A stretch of DNA of 11,007 nt, taken from NCBI GenBank assembly GCA_024278415.1, contig JAJRTI010000079.1:1-11007 (forward strand), read 5' to 3'. Of the stretch, positions 1 to 6,900 are shown piece by piece (position 1 is the first letter of the stretch; each line of letters begins with the position of its first letter). The notes under the pieces were generated by a model that saw only the letters and a list, made by a program, of their open reading frames with translations, did no database searches and was not told where the DNA came from. The DNA is from Planctomycetota bacterium. Lineage in GTDB: Bacteria > Planctomycetota > Brocadiia > JAJRTI01. The translations under genes were made by a program, and so were the position numbers.

Positions 1-28
1 CTGCGGCCGCAACCCTGGGCTAGAAGCC

Positions 29-47
29 GGAAGCCCGTTGGGCTTCC
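29..47. repeat. 8-bp hairpin at the left edge
   Basis: GGAAGCCC pairs perfectly with GGGCTTCC around GTT. It precedes module copy 1 and is absent before copy 2, where the sequence CCCAGGGTT adjoins instead; the reverse complement of that sequence occurs at 11-19. Confidence 0.65.
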
Positions 48-54
48 AAACAGC

Positions 55-118
55 GTTGCGTCAAGCGGAAACGCTGTCCATTGAACTCGCGCACGTTCAT
101 GGGGCCAACGGCTGTTGC
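55..118 (+). repeat. 64-bp dispersed module, copy 1
   Basis: Matches 1548-1611 at 59 of 64 positions. A TTCAGCC motif overlaps its end (112-133, minus strand). Confidence 0.85.
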
Positions 119-167
119 AATCGGCTGAAGTGTTACAAAACAAGAAGCTGCTTGGCCGGAGCGGATC

Positions 168-256
168 GCGAGGCTTCGGGACCGTCCGTCGGAACGCGAA
201 GGCGTTCCGCTCCCGGGTTGCGGGCGCGGCCCGCTTTGTTCATAGCGAAGCCTCGC
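168..256. repeat. Multi-stem structured element after the sirohaem gene
   Basis: An 11-bp outer stem (GCGAGGCTTCG 168-178 with CGAAGCCTCGC 246-256) encloses an 8-bp hairpin CGGAACGC-GAAG-GCGTTCCG (190-209) and a 6-bp hairpin GCGGGC-GCG-GCCCGC (220-234), giving a three-way shape. GGAGCGGA (158-165) can alternatively pair with TCCGCTCC (206-213). It begins 15 bp past the stop of the sirohaem gene on the minus strand. Confidence 0.55.
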
Positions 257-271
257 TGGTCCACCGTTATC

Positions 272-1081
272 TTATTCGTTCGCGAGCGGGCCGAGGCACT
301 CGGAACACAGGGCCGCTTCCCGTGCCTCTTTTGCCATTGCTGCAAGGTCGTCGTAGGCCATTCCAATTCGCTTCTCGATCTCAGCTCCAAACGCGCGGAG
401 TCCAAGGCGGCCTATTGTCTTGGACAATCTTTCATCCGGCTCTGCCTTCTCTCTGTAGACCCTCAGCACTGCCGCCAAGTATTTCGGCACGTCATCTGAA
501 GAGACTGCGGAAGCCAGCTCTTGCGCAATGGCAGGGGTGGCTCCCATTTTCCCGCCCACGAAGATTTTCCAGCCGTCTGTCATGCCGTGAATTCCGAAAT
601 CATTCAGTTTCGTATTCGCACAGCAGTTGGGACAACCCGACACACTAATCTTGAATTTCATCGGAGTCGGGAGGCCCCGAAACGTCTCCTCCAGCATCTT
701 CGCCATCGGGAACGTGCGCTGCAGGCCGAACGGAGAAAAATCCGCTCCAGAGCAGCACTTCACCTGCCGGACATCCCGACCTATAGAACGGACTTCAAAG
801 CCGGCATCTATGACCGCTTGCCTGGCCTGATAAAAATCCTGTTCCTTGATCCCGACGATGATCATGCTTTGGGCCGTGGAGAGGTGTCCGACTTGGGCAT
901 ACTTTTCCACTAAATCGGCAAGCCTGCGAAGCTGATCATGGGAAAAGCAAGCCGTGGGGACGCCAACGGACAACGCGTAGTTGCCGTCCCGTTGTTTTCC
1001 GAGACAGCGGTAGCCGGCTTGCTTCTTTCGTTCAGTTGTAGCTTTGCGCAACTCAACATTTGGTTGGACTGAAGTGTCCAT
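272..1081 (-). CDS. Small sirohaem sulfite/nitrite-reductase-like protein
   Basis: A 269-residue protein with ATG at 1081 and AGGAGAGGT 8 or so bases upstream, a strong ribosome binding site. It looks like the nitrite/sulfite reductase fold in one ferrodoxin-like half (about 20-100) plus the sirohaem/[4Fe-4S] half. The cluster motifs are CSGADFS (110-116) and SGCPNCC (148-154). E. coli sulfite reductase uses Cx5C and Cx3C; here C110, C150 and C154 are present but the second position is Ser116 (codon TCT). Nearby C109 and C153 are extra cysteines. The C-terminal end adds a CSEC pair (C259, C262). There is no flavin domain, so electrons must come from a ferredoxin or other donor. Small proteins of this kind occur in many anaerobes and are mostly uncharacterised; sulfite, nitrite or a sirohaem-related role are all possible. 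GC is lower than in the hydrogenase genes (about 55% in sampled lines). Confidence 0.85.
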   Translation of the reverse strand: MDTSVQPNVELRKATTERKKQAGYRCLGKQRDGNYALSVGVPTACFSHDQLRRLADLVEKYAQVGHLSTAQSMIIVGIKEQDFYQARQAVIDAGFEVRSIGRDVRQVKCCSGADFSPFGLQRTFPMAKMLEETFRGLPTPMKFKISVSGCPNCCANTKLNDFGIHGMTDGWKIFVGGKMGATPAIAQELASAVSSDDVPKYLAAVLRVYREKAEPDERLSKTIGRLGLRAFGAEIEKRIGMAYDDLAAMAKEAREAALCSECLGPLANE

Positions 1082-1113
1082 TAGCAGTACCTCTCCTGCT
1101 CGGCGAATTCCCT

Positions 1114-1142
1114 ATTCTACACCGAGTCTCTTTTGGTGGCCA
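1114..1142 (-). promoter_or_regulatory. Candidate promoter of the sirohaem-protein gene
   Basis: On the minus strand TAGAAT (1119-1114, five of six matches to TATAAT) lies 17 bp downstream of TGGCCA (1142-1137, four of six matches to TTGACA). The -10 is about 33 bp before the ATG. The -35 lies in the left arm of the 83-bp hairpin, so the repeat may have supplied part of the promoter. This is a prediction from sequence only. Confidence 0.35.
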
Positions 1143-1220
1143 CATTTCAGCCAAGAGCAAAGGGGGGGCTTACCTCGCTGGCCCCCACCGCCCCCTGTTG
1201 CACTCGGCTGAAATGTGGCC
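1138..1220. repeat. 83-bp hairpin from two facing TTCAGCC motifs
   Basis: GGCCACATTTCAGCC (1138-1152) and GGCTGAAATGTGGCC (1206-1220) are perfect 15-bp inverted repeats. Just inside them GCAA pairs with TTGC, and a run of G pairs with CCCCC, so most of the 83 bases can fold into one long imperfect hairpin. It resembles a miniature palindromic element. Its left arm overlaps the candidate -35 of the sirohaem gene. Confidence 0.8.
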
Positions 1221-1403
1221 TTTGCTGGAACCGACACACGAAGCCACCGCAGGTTACCGCCCCTGGGGCTTGCTGTCAAGAACGGCGCTCTTTCGCTTTG
1301 GCGGGTGCGTTGAGGCCATTGTAGGCGACATGGCCCAGCTCCGGGATGCCTTGGCGCCGCATTCCGCAAGCTGAGCAAGAGCGCCGCGCGCTTGTCGCAC
1401 GCT

Positions 1404-1458
1404 CGTCAGAGCGTGCCTGACTGGTCGCATGCCAGGCCCAAAGCGGAACGCTCTGACG
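1404..1458. repeat. Nested inverted repeat
   Basis: CGTCAGAGCGT (1404-1414) pairs perfectly with ACGCTCTGACG (1448-1458). Inside, GCCTG pairs with CAGGC to give a second stem. It lies in the non-coding repeat region and has no T-run. Confidence 0.65.
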
Positions 1459-1547
1459 TGCGTACGCGTTTGCGCTCTCCGGGCAACCGGCGCCCGCGCC
1501 GCCAAAGTGAAAGCCAAGCTGTCCAATAGGACTGCCCCGGCCCCAGG

Positions 1548-1611
1548 GTTGCTTCAAGCGGGAATGCTGTCCATCGAACTCGCGCACGTTCATGGAGCCA
1601 ACGGCTGTTGC
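1548..1611 (+). repeat. 64-bp dispersed module, copy 2
   Basis: This stretch matches 55-118 at 59 of 64 positions. It begins GTTGCTTCAAGCG and ends CCAACGGCTGTTGC. A TTCAGCC motif follows directly in the orientation opposite to that at copy 1. Confidence 0.85.
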
Positions 1612-1614
1612 GTG

Positions 1615-1636
1615 ACATTTCAGCCGAATGCAACAG
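1615..1636 (+). repeat. TTCAGCC motif copy next to module copy 2
   Basis: This is the motif TTCAGCCGAATGCAACAG preceded by ACA. With CTGTTGC at 1605-1611 its GCAACAG end forms a 7-bp stem. Other copies are at 112-133 (minus), 1138-1159 (plus) and 1199-1220 (minus). Confidence 0.7.
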
Positions 1637-1672
1637 GGATCGCGCCCTGCTCTTTACCCCCATCTCCGGGAC

Positions 1673-1701
1673 GGATACCACAGGCTTGCCCTGTGGTATC
1701 C
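1673..1701. repeat. Perfect 12-bp hairpin
   Basis: GGATACCACAGG pairs with CCTGTGGTATCC around the 5-base loop CTTGC. It has no T-run on either side and no adjoining gene, so a terminator role is unlikely. The sequence differs from the other hairpins in the region. Confidence 0.75.
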
Positions 1702-1769
1702 CGCTGGTGTGTGCCTCTGCATCCGTGGGTACGCCCTGCCATCCGTGGGACCCATCTGCCCATTGGGTT

Positions 1770-1838
1770 GCGGCCAAAGGCCGCGCGAGGGTTCTCCGCT
1801 CTGCGCGACGGCTTTGGCCTGACGCGGCCGTTGGCCGC
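1770..1838. repeat. Twin GCGGCC-NNN-GGCCGC hairpins
   Basis: The same 6-bp stem occurs twice, with loop AAA (1770-1784) and loop GTT (1824-1838), 39 bp apart. A CATCCGTGGG direct repeat lies just before (about 1719-1749). The arms can also pair between the two hairpins, giving alternative folds. Confidence 0.6.
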
Positions 1839-1844
1839 AGCCCA

Positions 1845-1873
1845 TGTGGAGTGCGGCGGCTTGACGCCGCTTT
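1845..1873 (-). repeat. Inverted, diverged copy of the 29-bp hairpin head
   Basis: Read on the minus strand this matches the first 29 bases of the 72-bp repeat at 26 positions. Two of the three differences are partners in one stem base pair (GCGGCG/CGCCGC here, GCGCCG/CGGCGC there); the third is in the loop. With the copy at 1910 it also forms a larger imperfect inverted repeat with a 36-bp centre. Confidence 0.8.
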
Positions 1874-1909
1874 CTCTCCGGCGCGCTGGGTTGACCGCGC
1901 TGTTGTGCC

Positions 1910-1981
1910 AAAGCGCCGTCGAGCCGGCGCACTCCACAACGGAGCGCATCGACAACAGGTGGTCGTTCGAAAACCGGTAAG
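1910..1981 (+). repeat. 72-bp direct repeat, copy 1
   Basis: This stretch matches 2075-2146 at 71 of 72 positions (G at 1941 against A at 2106). Its first 29 bases contain a hairpin GCGCCG-TCGAGC-CGGCGC followed by ACTCCACA, also found in altered inverted form at 1845-1873. Flanking bases differ, so the unit has defined ends. Confidence 0.9.
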
Positions 1982-1989
1982 GGCCTACG

Positions 1990-2017
1990 CTTTTTCGCAG
2001 ACTTCGCTGCGAAAAAG
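1990..2017. repeat. Perfect 11-bp hairpin between the 72-bp repeats
   Basis: CTTTTTCGCAG pairs with CTGCGAAAAAG around a 6-base loop ACTTCG. The T-run is on the 5' arm and the A-run on the 3' arm on both strands, so it is not a standard terminator in either direction. Confidence 0.75.
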
Positions 2018-2074
2018 AGGCGGCTGCACCGTCCCGCATGTGCGGATGCAAAGCAGCGCTACGCGCCGCCAGCT

Positions 2075-2146
2075 AAAGCGCCGTCGAGCCGGCGCACTCC
2101 ACAACAGAGCGCATCGACAACAGGTGGTCGTTCGAAAACCGGTAAG
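2075..2146 (+). repeat. 72-bp direct repeat, copy 2
   Basis: Second copy of the 72-bp unit, 165 bp from the first and ending just before the hydA terminator stem. It carries the same GCGCCG/CGGCGC hairpin and the same end (AACCGGTAAG). The two copies are too few and too widely spaced for a CRISPR array. Confidence 0.9.
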
Positions 2147-2154
2147 AACCTAAC

Positions 2155-2183
2155 AGCGGCTCGGAGTCGCTCCCCGAGCCGCT
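2155..2183 (-). terminator. Stem-loop ending the hydrogenase operon
   Basis: A perfect 10-bp stem (AGCGGCTCGG with CCGAGCCGCT) around a 9-base loop lies 12 bp past the hydA stop. On the minus strand it is followed by GTTAGGTTCTT, a weak T-rich tract. It is most likely a terminator of the operon, imperfect by the classical rule. Confidence 0.7.
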
Positions 2184-2195
2184 CTCGTGTCTATC

Positions 2196-3971
2196 CTACA
2201 CCCGATCTCTCGGTGTGTAATGGGTGTGCAACAGATGGTGCGACTTCTCGCCCAGCGGCTGTTCGAGAAACTCCTCGTAGATCTGCTTGATCTCCGGGTT
2301 GTCGTGCGACTTGCGCAGGGTCTTGCCTTCGTCTTCTTGGTAGATGGCTCCGATGCGGGCCATGCGCACTTCGTTGGTGGTCATGCGCGGCTGGCCTCCG
2401 CCGCCAATGCAACCGCCAGGGCAGGTCATCACCTCGATGAAGTGGTAGCTCGCGCTGCCAGCCAGCACGCGCTCGATGACCTTCTTGGCGTTGCCAAGTC
2501 CGTGGGCCACGGCCACGTTGAGCGTCGCGCCTTCGAGGAACGCCCACTCCGGCTCTGCGCCTTCGATGGTGAGCGAGGCCTCCTTCACGCCTTCCAAGCC
2601 CATGACCGGCTCCACGTGCAGGTTGTCCAGCGGCAGCTCTGTGCCGGTCACGATTTCGTACGCGGTGCGGATTGCGGCTTCCATGACTCCGCCGGTGTTG
2701 GCGAAGATATCCGCCGCGCCGGACGACATGCCCAGGGGCGCGTCCATCTTGTCGTCGGGCAGGGACTGGAAGTGGATGCCTGCCTGCCGGATCATGCGGC
2801 CCAGCTCGCGGGTGGTGAGCACCACGTCCACGTCTTGCACGCCGCTGTCGCTCATCTCCGGGCGCTGCGCCTCGAACTTCTTCGCGGTGCAGGGCATGAC
2901 CGAGACCACAAAGATGTCGGCCGGCTTCTTGCCGAGTTTGTCCGCGTAGTAGGTCTTGGCCACCGCACCAAACATCTGCTGCGGCGACTTGCAGGTGGAG
3001 ATGTTCGGCAAGATCTGCGGGTAGAAGTATTCCGCGTACTTGATCCAACCCGGCGAGCAACTCGTGAACATGGGCAGCGCCACGTTCTCGTCCTTGTCCA
3101 CTAGAGCCTTCTTCAAGCGCGTGAGCAGCTCCGTGCCTTCCTCCATGATCGTGAGGTCCGCGGTGAAGTTGGTGTCGAACACGCCGTCGAACCCGATTCG
3201 GCGAAGCGCGGACACCATCTTGCCGGTCACAAGCGTGCCCGGCCGGTAGCCGAAGCATTCGCCGAGCGCGGCGCGGATGGCCGGCGCGGTCTGCACGACC
3301 ACGTGCTTGGTGGGGTCTTCGAGCGCGGCCCAGACCTCGTCGATCTGGTCGCGTTCGCTGATCGCACCCACTGGGCACACCGCGCTGCACTGGCCGCATT
3401 GCACGCAAGCCACGTCGTCGAGGTTGCCCTCGAACGCCGGGCCGATCACGGTCTCGAAGCCGCGGTTTTGGGCGAACAGGCCGCCCACGCCCTGCGTCTC
3501 ATTGCACACGGTGACGCACCGCCGGCACAGCACACACTTGGACGAGTCGCGCACGAGCGCGGGCGTGGAGTGGTCGGAGAGCTTCTTGCTCTTCTCGCCT
3601 TCGTAGGTGATGCCGCGAATGCCCATCGAGCGGGCCAGGGACTGGAGTTCGCAGTCCTCGTTGCGGTCGCAGGTTTGGCAATCGCCATCGTGGTCGGACA
3701 GCAGCAGTTCGACCACGGTGCGCCGGGCCTCGCGCGCGCGGCGCGAGGAGGTCTTGACCACCATGCCGTCGGCCAGGGGCTGAGAGCACGATGCCACGAG
3801 GTTCTTGGCGCCCTCGACCTCGACCAGGCACACGCGGCACGCGCCGATGGCCTGAAGGTCCTTCATGTAACACAGGCTCGGAATGTCAACGCCTGCCGCC
3901 GCGGCGGCGTCAAGGATGGACGCGCCATCGGGCACGTCGACTTGGATGCCATCGATAGTCGCCTGGGGCAT
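2196..3971 (-). CDS. hydA: [FeFe] hydrogenase catalytic subunit
   Basis: The 591-residue catalytic subunit (HndD/HydA type) reversibly reduces protons to H2. ATG 3971 has AGGAG 9 bases upstream. The cluster domains match Clostridium pasteurianum CpI closely: plant-type [2Fe-2S] C34, C45, C48, C62; His-ligated [4Fe-4S] H94, C98, C101, C107; two [4Fe-4S] at C146, C149, C152, C156 and C189, C192, C195, C199. The H-cluster domain has L1 TSCSPGW (303-309), L2 MPCTAKKFE (359-367) and L3 with MTCPGGCIGGGGQP (515-528), plus the family signature TGGVMEAAIRTAYE. The C-terminus HLLHTHY is also typical. There is no extra C-terminal ferredoxin domain. L1 has Ser306 where monomeric enzymes usually have a second cysteine. 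With HndA, HndB and HndC it should form a ferredoxin- and NAD(P)-linked bifurcating hydrogenase. Maturases HydE, HydF and HydG are not in the window. Confidence 0.97.
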   Translation of the reverse strand: MPQATIDGIQVDVPDGASILDAAAAAGVDIPSLCYMKDLQAIGACRVCLVEVEGAKNLVASCSQPLADGMVVKTSSRRAREARRTVVELLLSDHDGDCQTCDRNEDCELQSLARSMGIRGITYEGEKSKKLSDHSTPALVRDSSKCVLCRRCVTVCNETQGVGGLFAQNRGFETVIGPAFEGNLDDVACVQCGQCSAVCPVGAISERDQIDEVWAALEDPTKHVVVQTAPAIRAALGECFGYRPGTLVTGKMVSALRRIGFDGVFDTNFTADLTIMEEGTELLTRLKKALVDKDENVALPMFTSCSPGWIKYAEYFYPQILPNISTCKSPQQMFGAVAKTYYADKLGKKPADIFVVSVMPCTAKKFEAQRPEMSDSGVQDVDVVLTTRELGRMIRQAGIHFQSLPDDKMDAPLGMSSGAADIFANTGGVMEAAIRTAYEIVTGTELPLDNLHVEPVMGLEGVKEASLTIEGAEPEWAFLEGATLNVAVAHGLGNAKKVIERVLAGSASYHFIEVMTCPGGCIGGGGQPRMTTNEVRMARIGAIYQEDEGKTLRKSHDNPEIKQIYEEFLEQPLGEKSHHLLHTHYTPRDRV

Positions 3972-3989
3972 GGGATAGATCTCCTGGGT

Positions 3990-6900
3990 TTATGCCGTTT
4001 CCATTCGGTAATCACAGCGCAGGCAGCGCGAGGCTTCGCCTAGGGCGACGCCAGGCTCGTAGGGCAGTTCGACCTCGGCGAAGTTGTGGCGCCGTTTCTC
4101 GACGGGGATGAGCGCCATCTTGGCCCGGGGCAGCAGCACCGGATCCGCATAGGGATCGAAGACCGTGTCGACCGCGACCTGCTTGCGCCAGAAGATCTCC
4201 TTGGGCTCCGTCAGGAGAGCGTCGATGCCGACCGCGGCGCGCTCGCCTGCGCCCACGGCCTCGGCCACGGACGCCGGACCGAGCGCGGCGTCGCCGCCCG
4301 CGAAAATCCACTCGACCGAGGTTTGCCCGGTGGCGGGGTTGATCCTTACGAAGCCACGCGGATCGAGCAGTATTGGCGCGCCGCCCACAGCCGCGGCCGC
4401 GTTGAGCTTTTGCCCAATGGCCACGATGACCTGGTCGGCTTCGACGGTCACGAACTCGTTCGCCATCACGGTCGGGCGCCGCCGGCCGCTGCGGTCGTAT
4501 TCGCCGAGCTGCATGCGCTGGCACTTCACGCCCACGGCCTTGCCTCCTTCCACGAGGATCTCGGCCGGCGCGAGCAGATCCCGGATGGCCACGCCTTCGC
4601 GCTGGGCTTCCTGGATCTCCTCCTCGTAGGCCGGCATCTCCGCGCGGGTGCGCCGGTAGAGCACGGTCACCGTGTCCGCTCCGAGGCGGATCGCGGTGCG
4701 GGCCGCGTCGATGGCCGCGTTGCCCCCGCCCACGATCGCCACGTTTCTGCCCACCGGCGCGGAGCCGCGGATGTTGTACTCGCGTAGGAAGCGAATCGCG
4801 TCCGCGACGCCGGCCGCGCCTTCGCCCGGCACGCCAAGCGCCGCGCCTTCCGGCGCGCCGATGGCGAGGAACACGGCCTCGTACCCGTCGTCGCGCAGGC
4901 TGCTCAGGGTGAAATCCTTGCCCAAGCGCGTGTTCGTCTGGATCGTAACGCCGAGGCGCTCGATCATGCGGATCTCGCGCGCCAGCTCCTCCCGCGGCAG
5001 CCGGTACGCCGGGATGGCTTGCACGAGCATGCCTCCGGGCCTGGCCTCGGCCTCGAACACCTGCGGCCGATAGCCGAGCCGCGCGAGGAAGTAGCCGCAG
5101 GACAGGCCGGCCGGCCCGGCGCCCACAATCGCGATCTTGCGCGCGGCGTTGGCTTCGCTGTCCCGCACGTCAGGCAGTTGGACCGTGACTTCTTGATCGA
5201 CCATGAAACGCTTCAGCCCGCGGATCGAGACCGGCTGGTCGTCGAGGTCGCAGCGCCGGCACTTGTCCTCGCAGAAGTGGAAGCACACCCGGGCGCACAC
5301 GGATGCAAACGGGTTGTGGTCCCGGTGCAGCCGCAGCGCTTCCGCGTAGCGCTTCTCCTTGATGAGCGACACGTAGCCCGGCACGTCTACATCGCACGGG
5401 CAGGCGTTTTGGCAGGGCGCGCGCACCAACTCGGGGCACACACCGGCCGGGCAGCGCTTGTCGCGGATGTGCGCGACGTATTCGTCGCGGAAGTGGCGAA
5501 TGGTCGACAGGACTGGGTTCGGCGCGGTCTGGCCGAGGCCGCAGAGCGCGGAGTCCTTGATCTTCGCGCCCAGGTCCACGAGGCGCTCGATGTCGCCTTC
5601 CTCGCCCTGGCCTTCGCAGATGCGGGTGAGGATTTCGAGCATGCGCTTGGTGCCGATGCGGCAGGGCGGGCACTTGCCGCAGGACTCCTCTTGCACGAAC
5701 TCGATGAAGAATCGCGCCACGTCGACCATGCAGGTGTCATCATCCATAACGATGAGGCCGCCGGAGCCCATGATCGCGCCCAACTCGGCGAGGGACTCGT
5801 AGTCGACTGGCACGTTGAGGTGCTCCCTAGGGATGCACCCGCCGGACGGGCCGCCCATCTGCGCGGCCTTGAACTTTTTGCCCTTGGGGATGCCGCCTCC
5901 GATGTCGTAGACGATCTCGCCGAGCGGCGTGCCGATGGGCACCTCGACCAGGCCGGTGTTGTTCACCGCGCCGGCGAGCGCAAACACTTTCGTGCCCTTG
6001 CTCTTTTCCGTGCCCATGGACGCGTACCACTCCGCGCCGTTGAGGATGATGGGCGGGATGTTGGCGTACGTCTCGACGTTGTTGAGGAGGCTCGGCTTGC
6101 CCCACAGGCCCTTTTGGGCCGGGAACGGCGGCCGGGGCCGCGGCTCGCCGCGGTGGCCCTCGATGGAGGTCATGAGCGCGGTTTCTTCGCCGCAGACAAA
6201 CGCGCCGGAGCCCATGCGGATCTCGAGGTCGAAGTCGAAGCCCGTGCCCATGATGTTTGTGCCGAGCAAGCCGTACTCACGCGCCTGCTCGATGGCCACG
6301 GTGAGGCGCTCGACCGCGAGCGGGTACTCGGCGCGCACGTAGATGAAGCCCTGGCTCGCGCCGATCGCGTACGCGGCGATGGCCATGGCTTCGATCACGC
6401 TGTGCGGATCGCCTTCGAGGACGCTACGGTCCATGAACGCGCCGGGGTCGCCCTCGTCCGCGTTGCACAGCACGTACTTCACGCCGCCCTCGGCCTCTTG
6501 GCAGAACTGCCACTTGAGGCCGGTGGGGAAGCCGGCGCCGCCGCGGCCGCGCAGGCCGGAAGCCTTCACGGTCTCCACGACCTGTTGGGGCTCCATTTCG
6601 GTGAGGACCCTGGCGAGGGCTTCGTATCCGTCGCGGGCCACGTATTCCTCGATGCGGCCGGGGTCGATGACGCCGCAGTTGCGCAGCACCACACGCGCTT
6701 GGCCGCGGAAGAACCCGATGTCGGTCAGTTCGGGCACGATCTGCGCGGTGGACGCGCGATGGTGCACGAGGCGCTCCACGACGCGGCCCTTGAGCAGGTG
6801 TTCGGCCACGATCTCTTTGGCGTCGGCAGGCTTGAGGTCTTGGTAGAACACGCCGTCGGGATAGACGACGGCCACGGGCCCAACCGCGCAGGGCCCCAGG

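Larger units (their letters stand above)
1..271. other. Non-coding repeat and hairpin region downstream of the sirohaem gene
   Basis: The left 271 bp hold no credible gene: the overlapping short frames lack ribosome binding sites and run through palindromes. Contents are a hairpin at 29-47, a 64-bp module at 55-118, a TTCAGCC motif at 112-133 (minus) and a folded element at 168-256. No T-run marks a classical terminator for the sirohaem gene. Confidence 0.7.
1120..2154. other. Repeat- and palindrome-rich intergenic region without a credible gene
   Basis: About 1 kb lies between the hydA terminator and the promoter of the sirohaem gene. Several frames stay open on both strands, but none has a ribosome binding site or recognisable domains, and their translations repeat themselves because the DNA is repeated. 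It holds two direct 72-bp repeats and an inverted partial copy; three copies of a TTCAGCC motif, two of which face each other; a 64-bp module also found at 55-118; and perfect hairpins at 1404-1458, 1673-1701, 1770-1784, 1824-1838 and 1990-2017. This looks like an accumulation of REP-like or small non-autonomous elements. No transposase is present. Confidence 0.8.

Noticed and set aside
1910..2146. Possible CRISPR array
   Set aside because: There are only two copies, of 72 bp, with a 93-bp gap that itself contains a hairpin; no cas genes are nearby.
1429..2153. Overlapping frames of about 180 residues on both strands
   Set aside because: They run through perfect hairpins and the duplicated 72-bp unit, translate to repeated peptide in the same way, and lack ribosome binding sites.
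2187..4787. Several plus-strand frames of 230-305 residues opposite hydA and the end of hndC
   Set aside because: They are antisense shadows of strongly conserved hydrogenase genes and show no recognisable motif.
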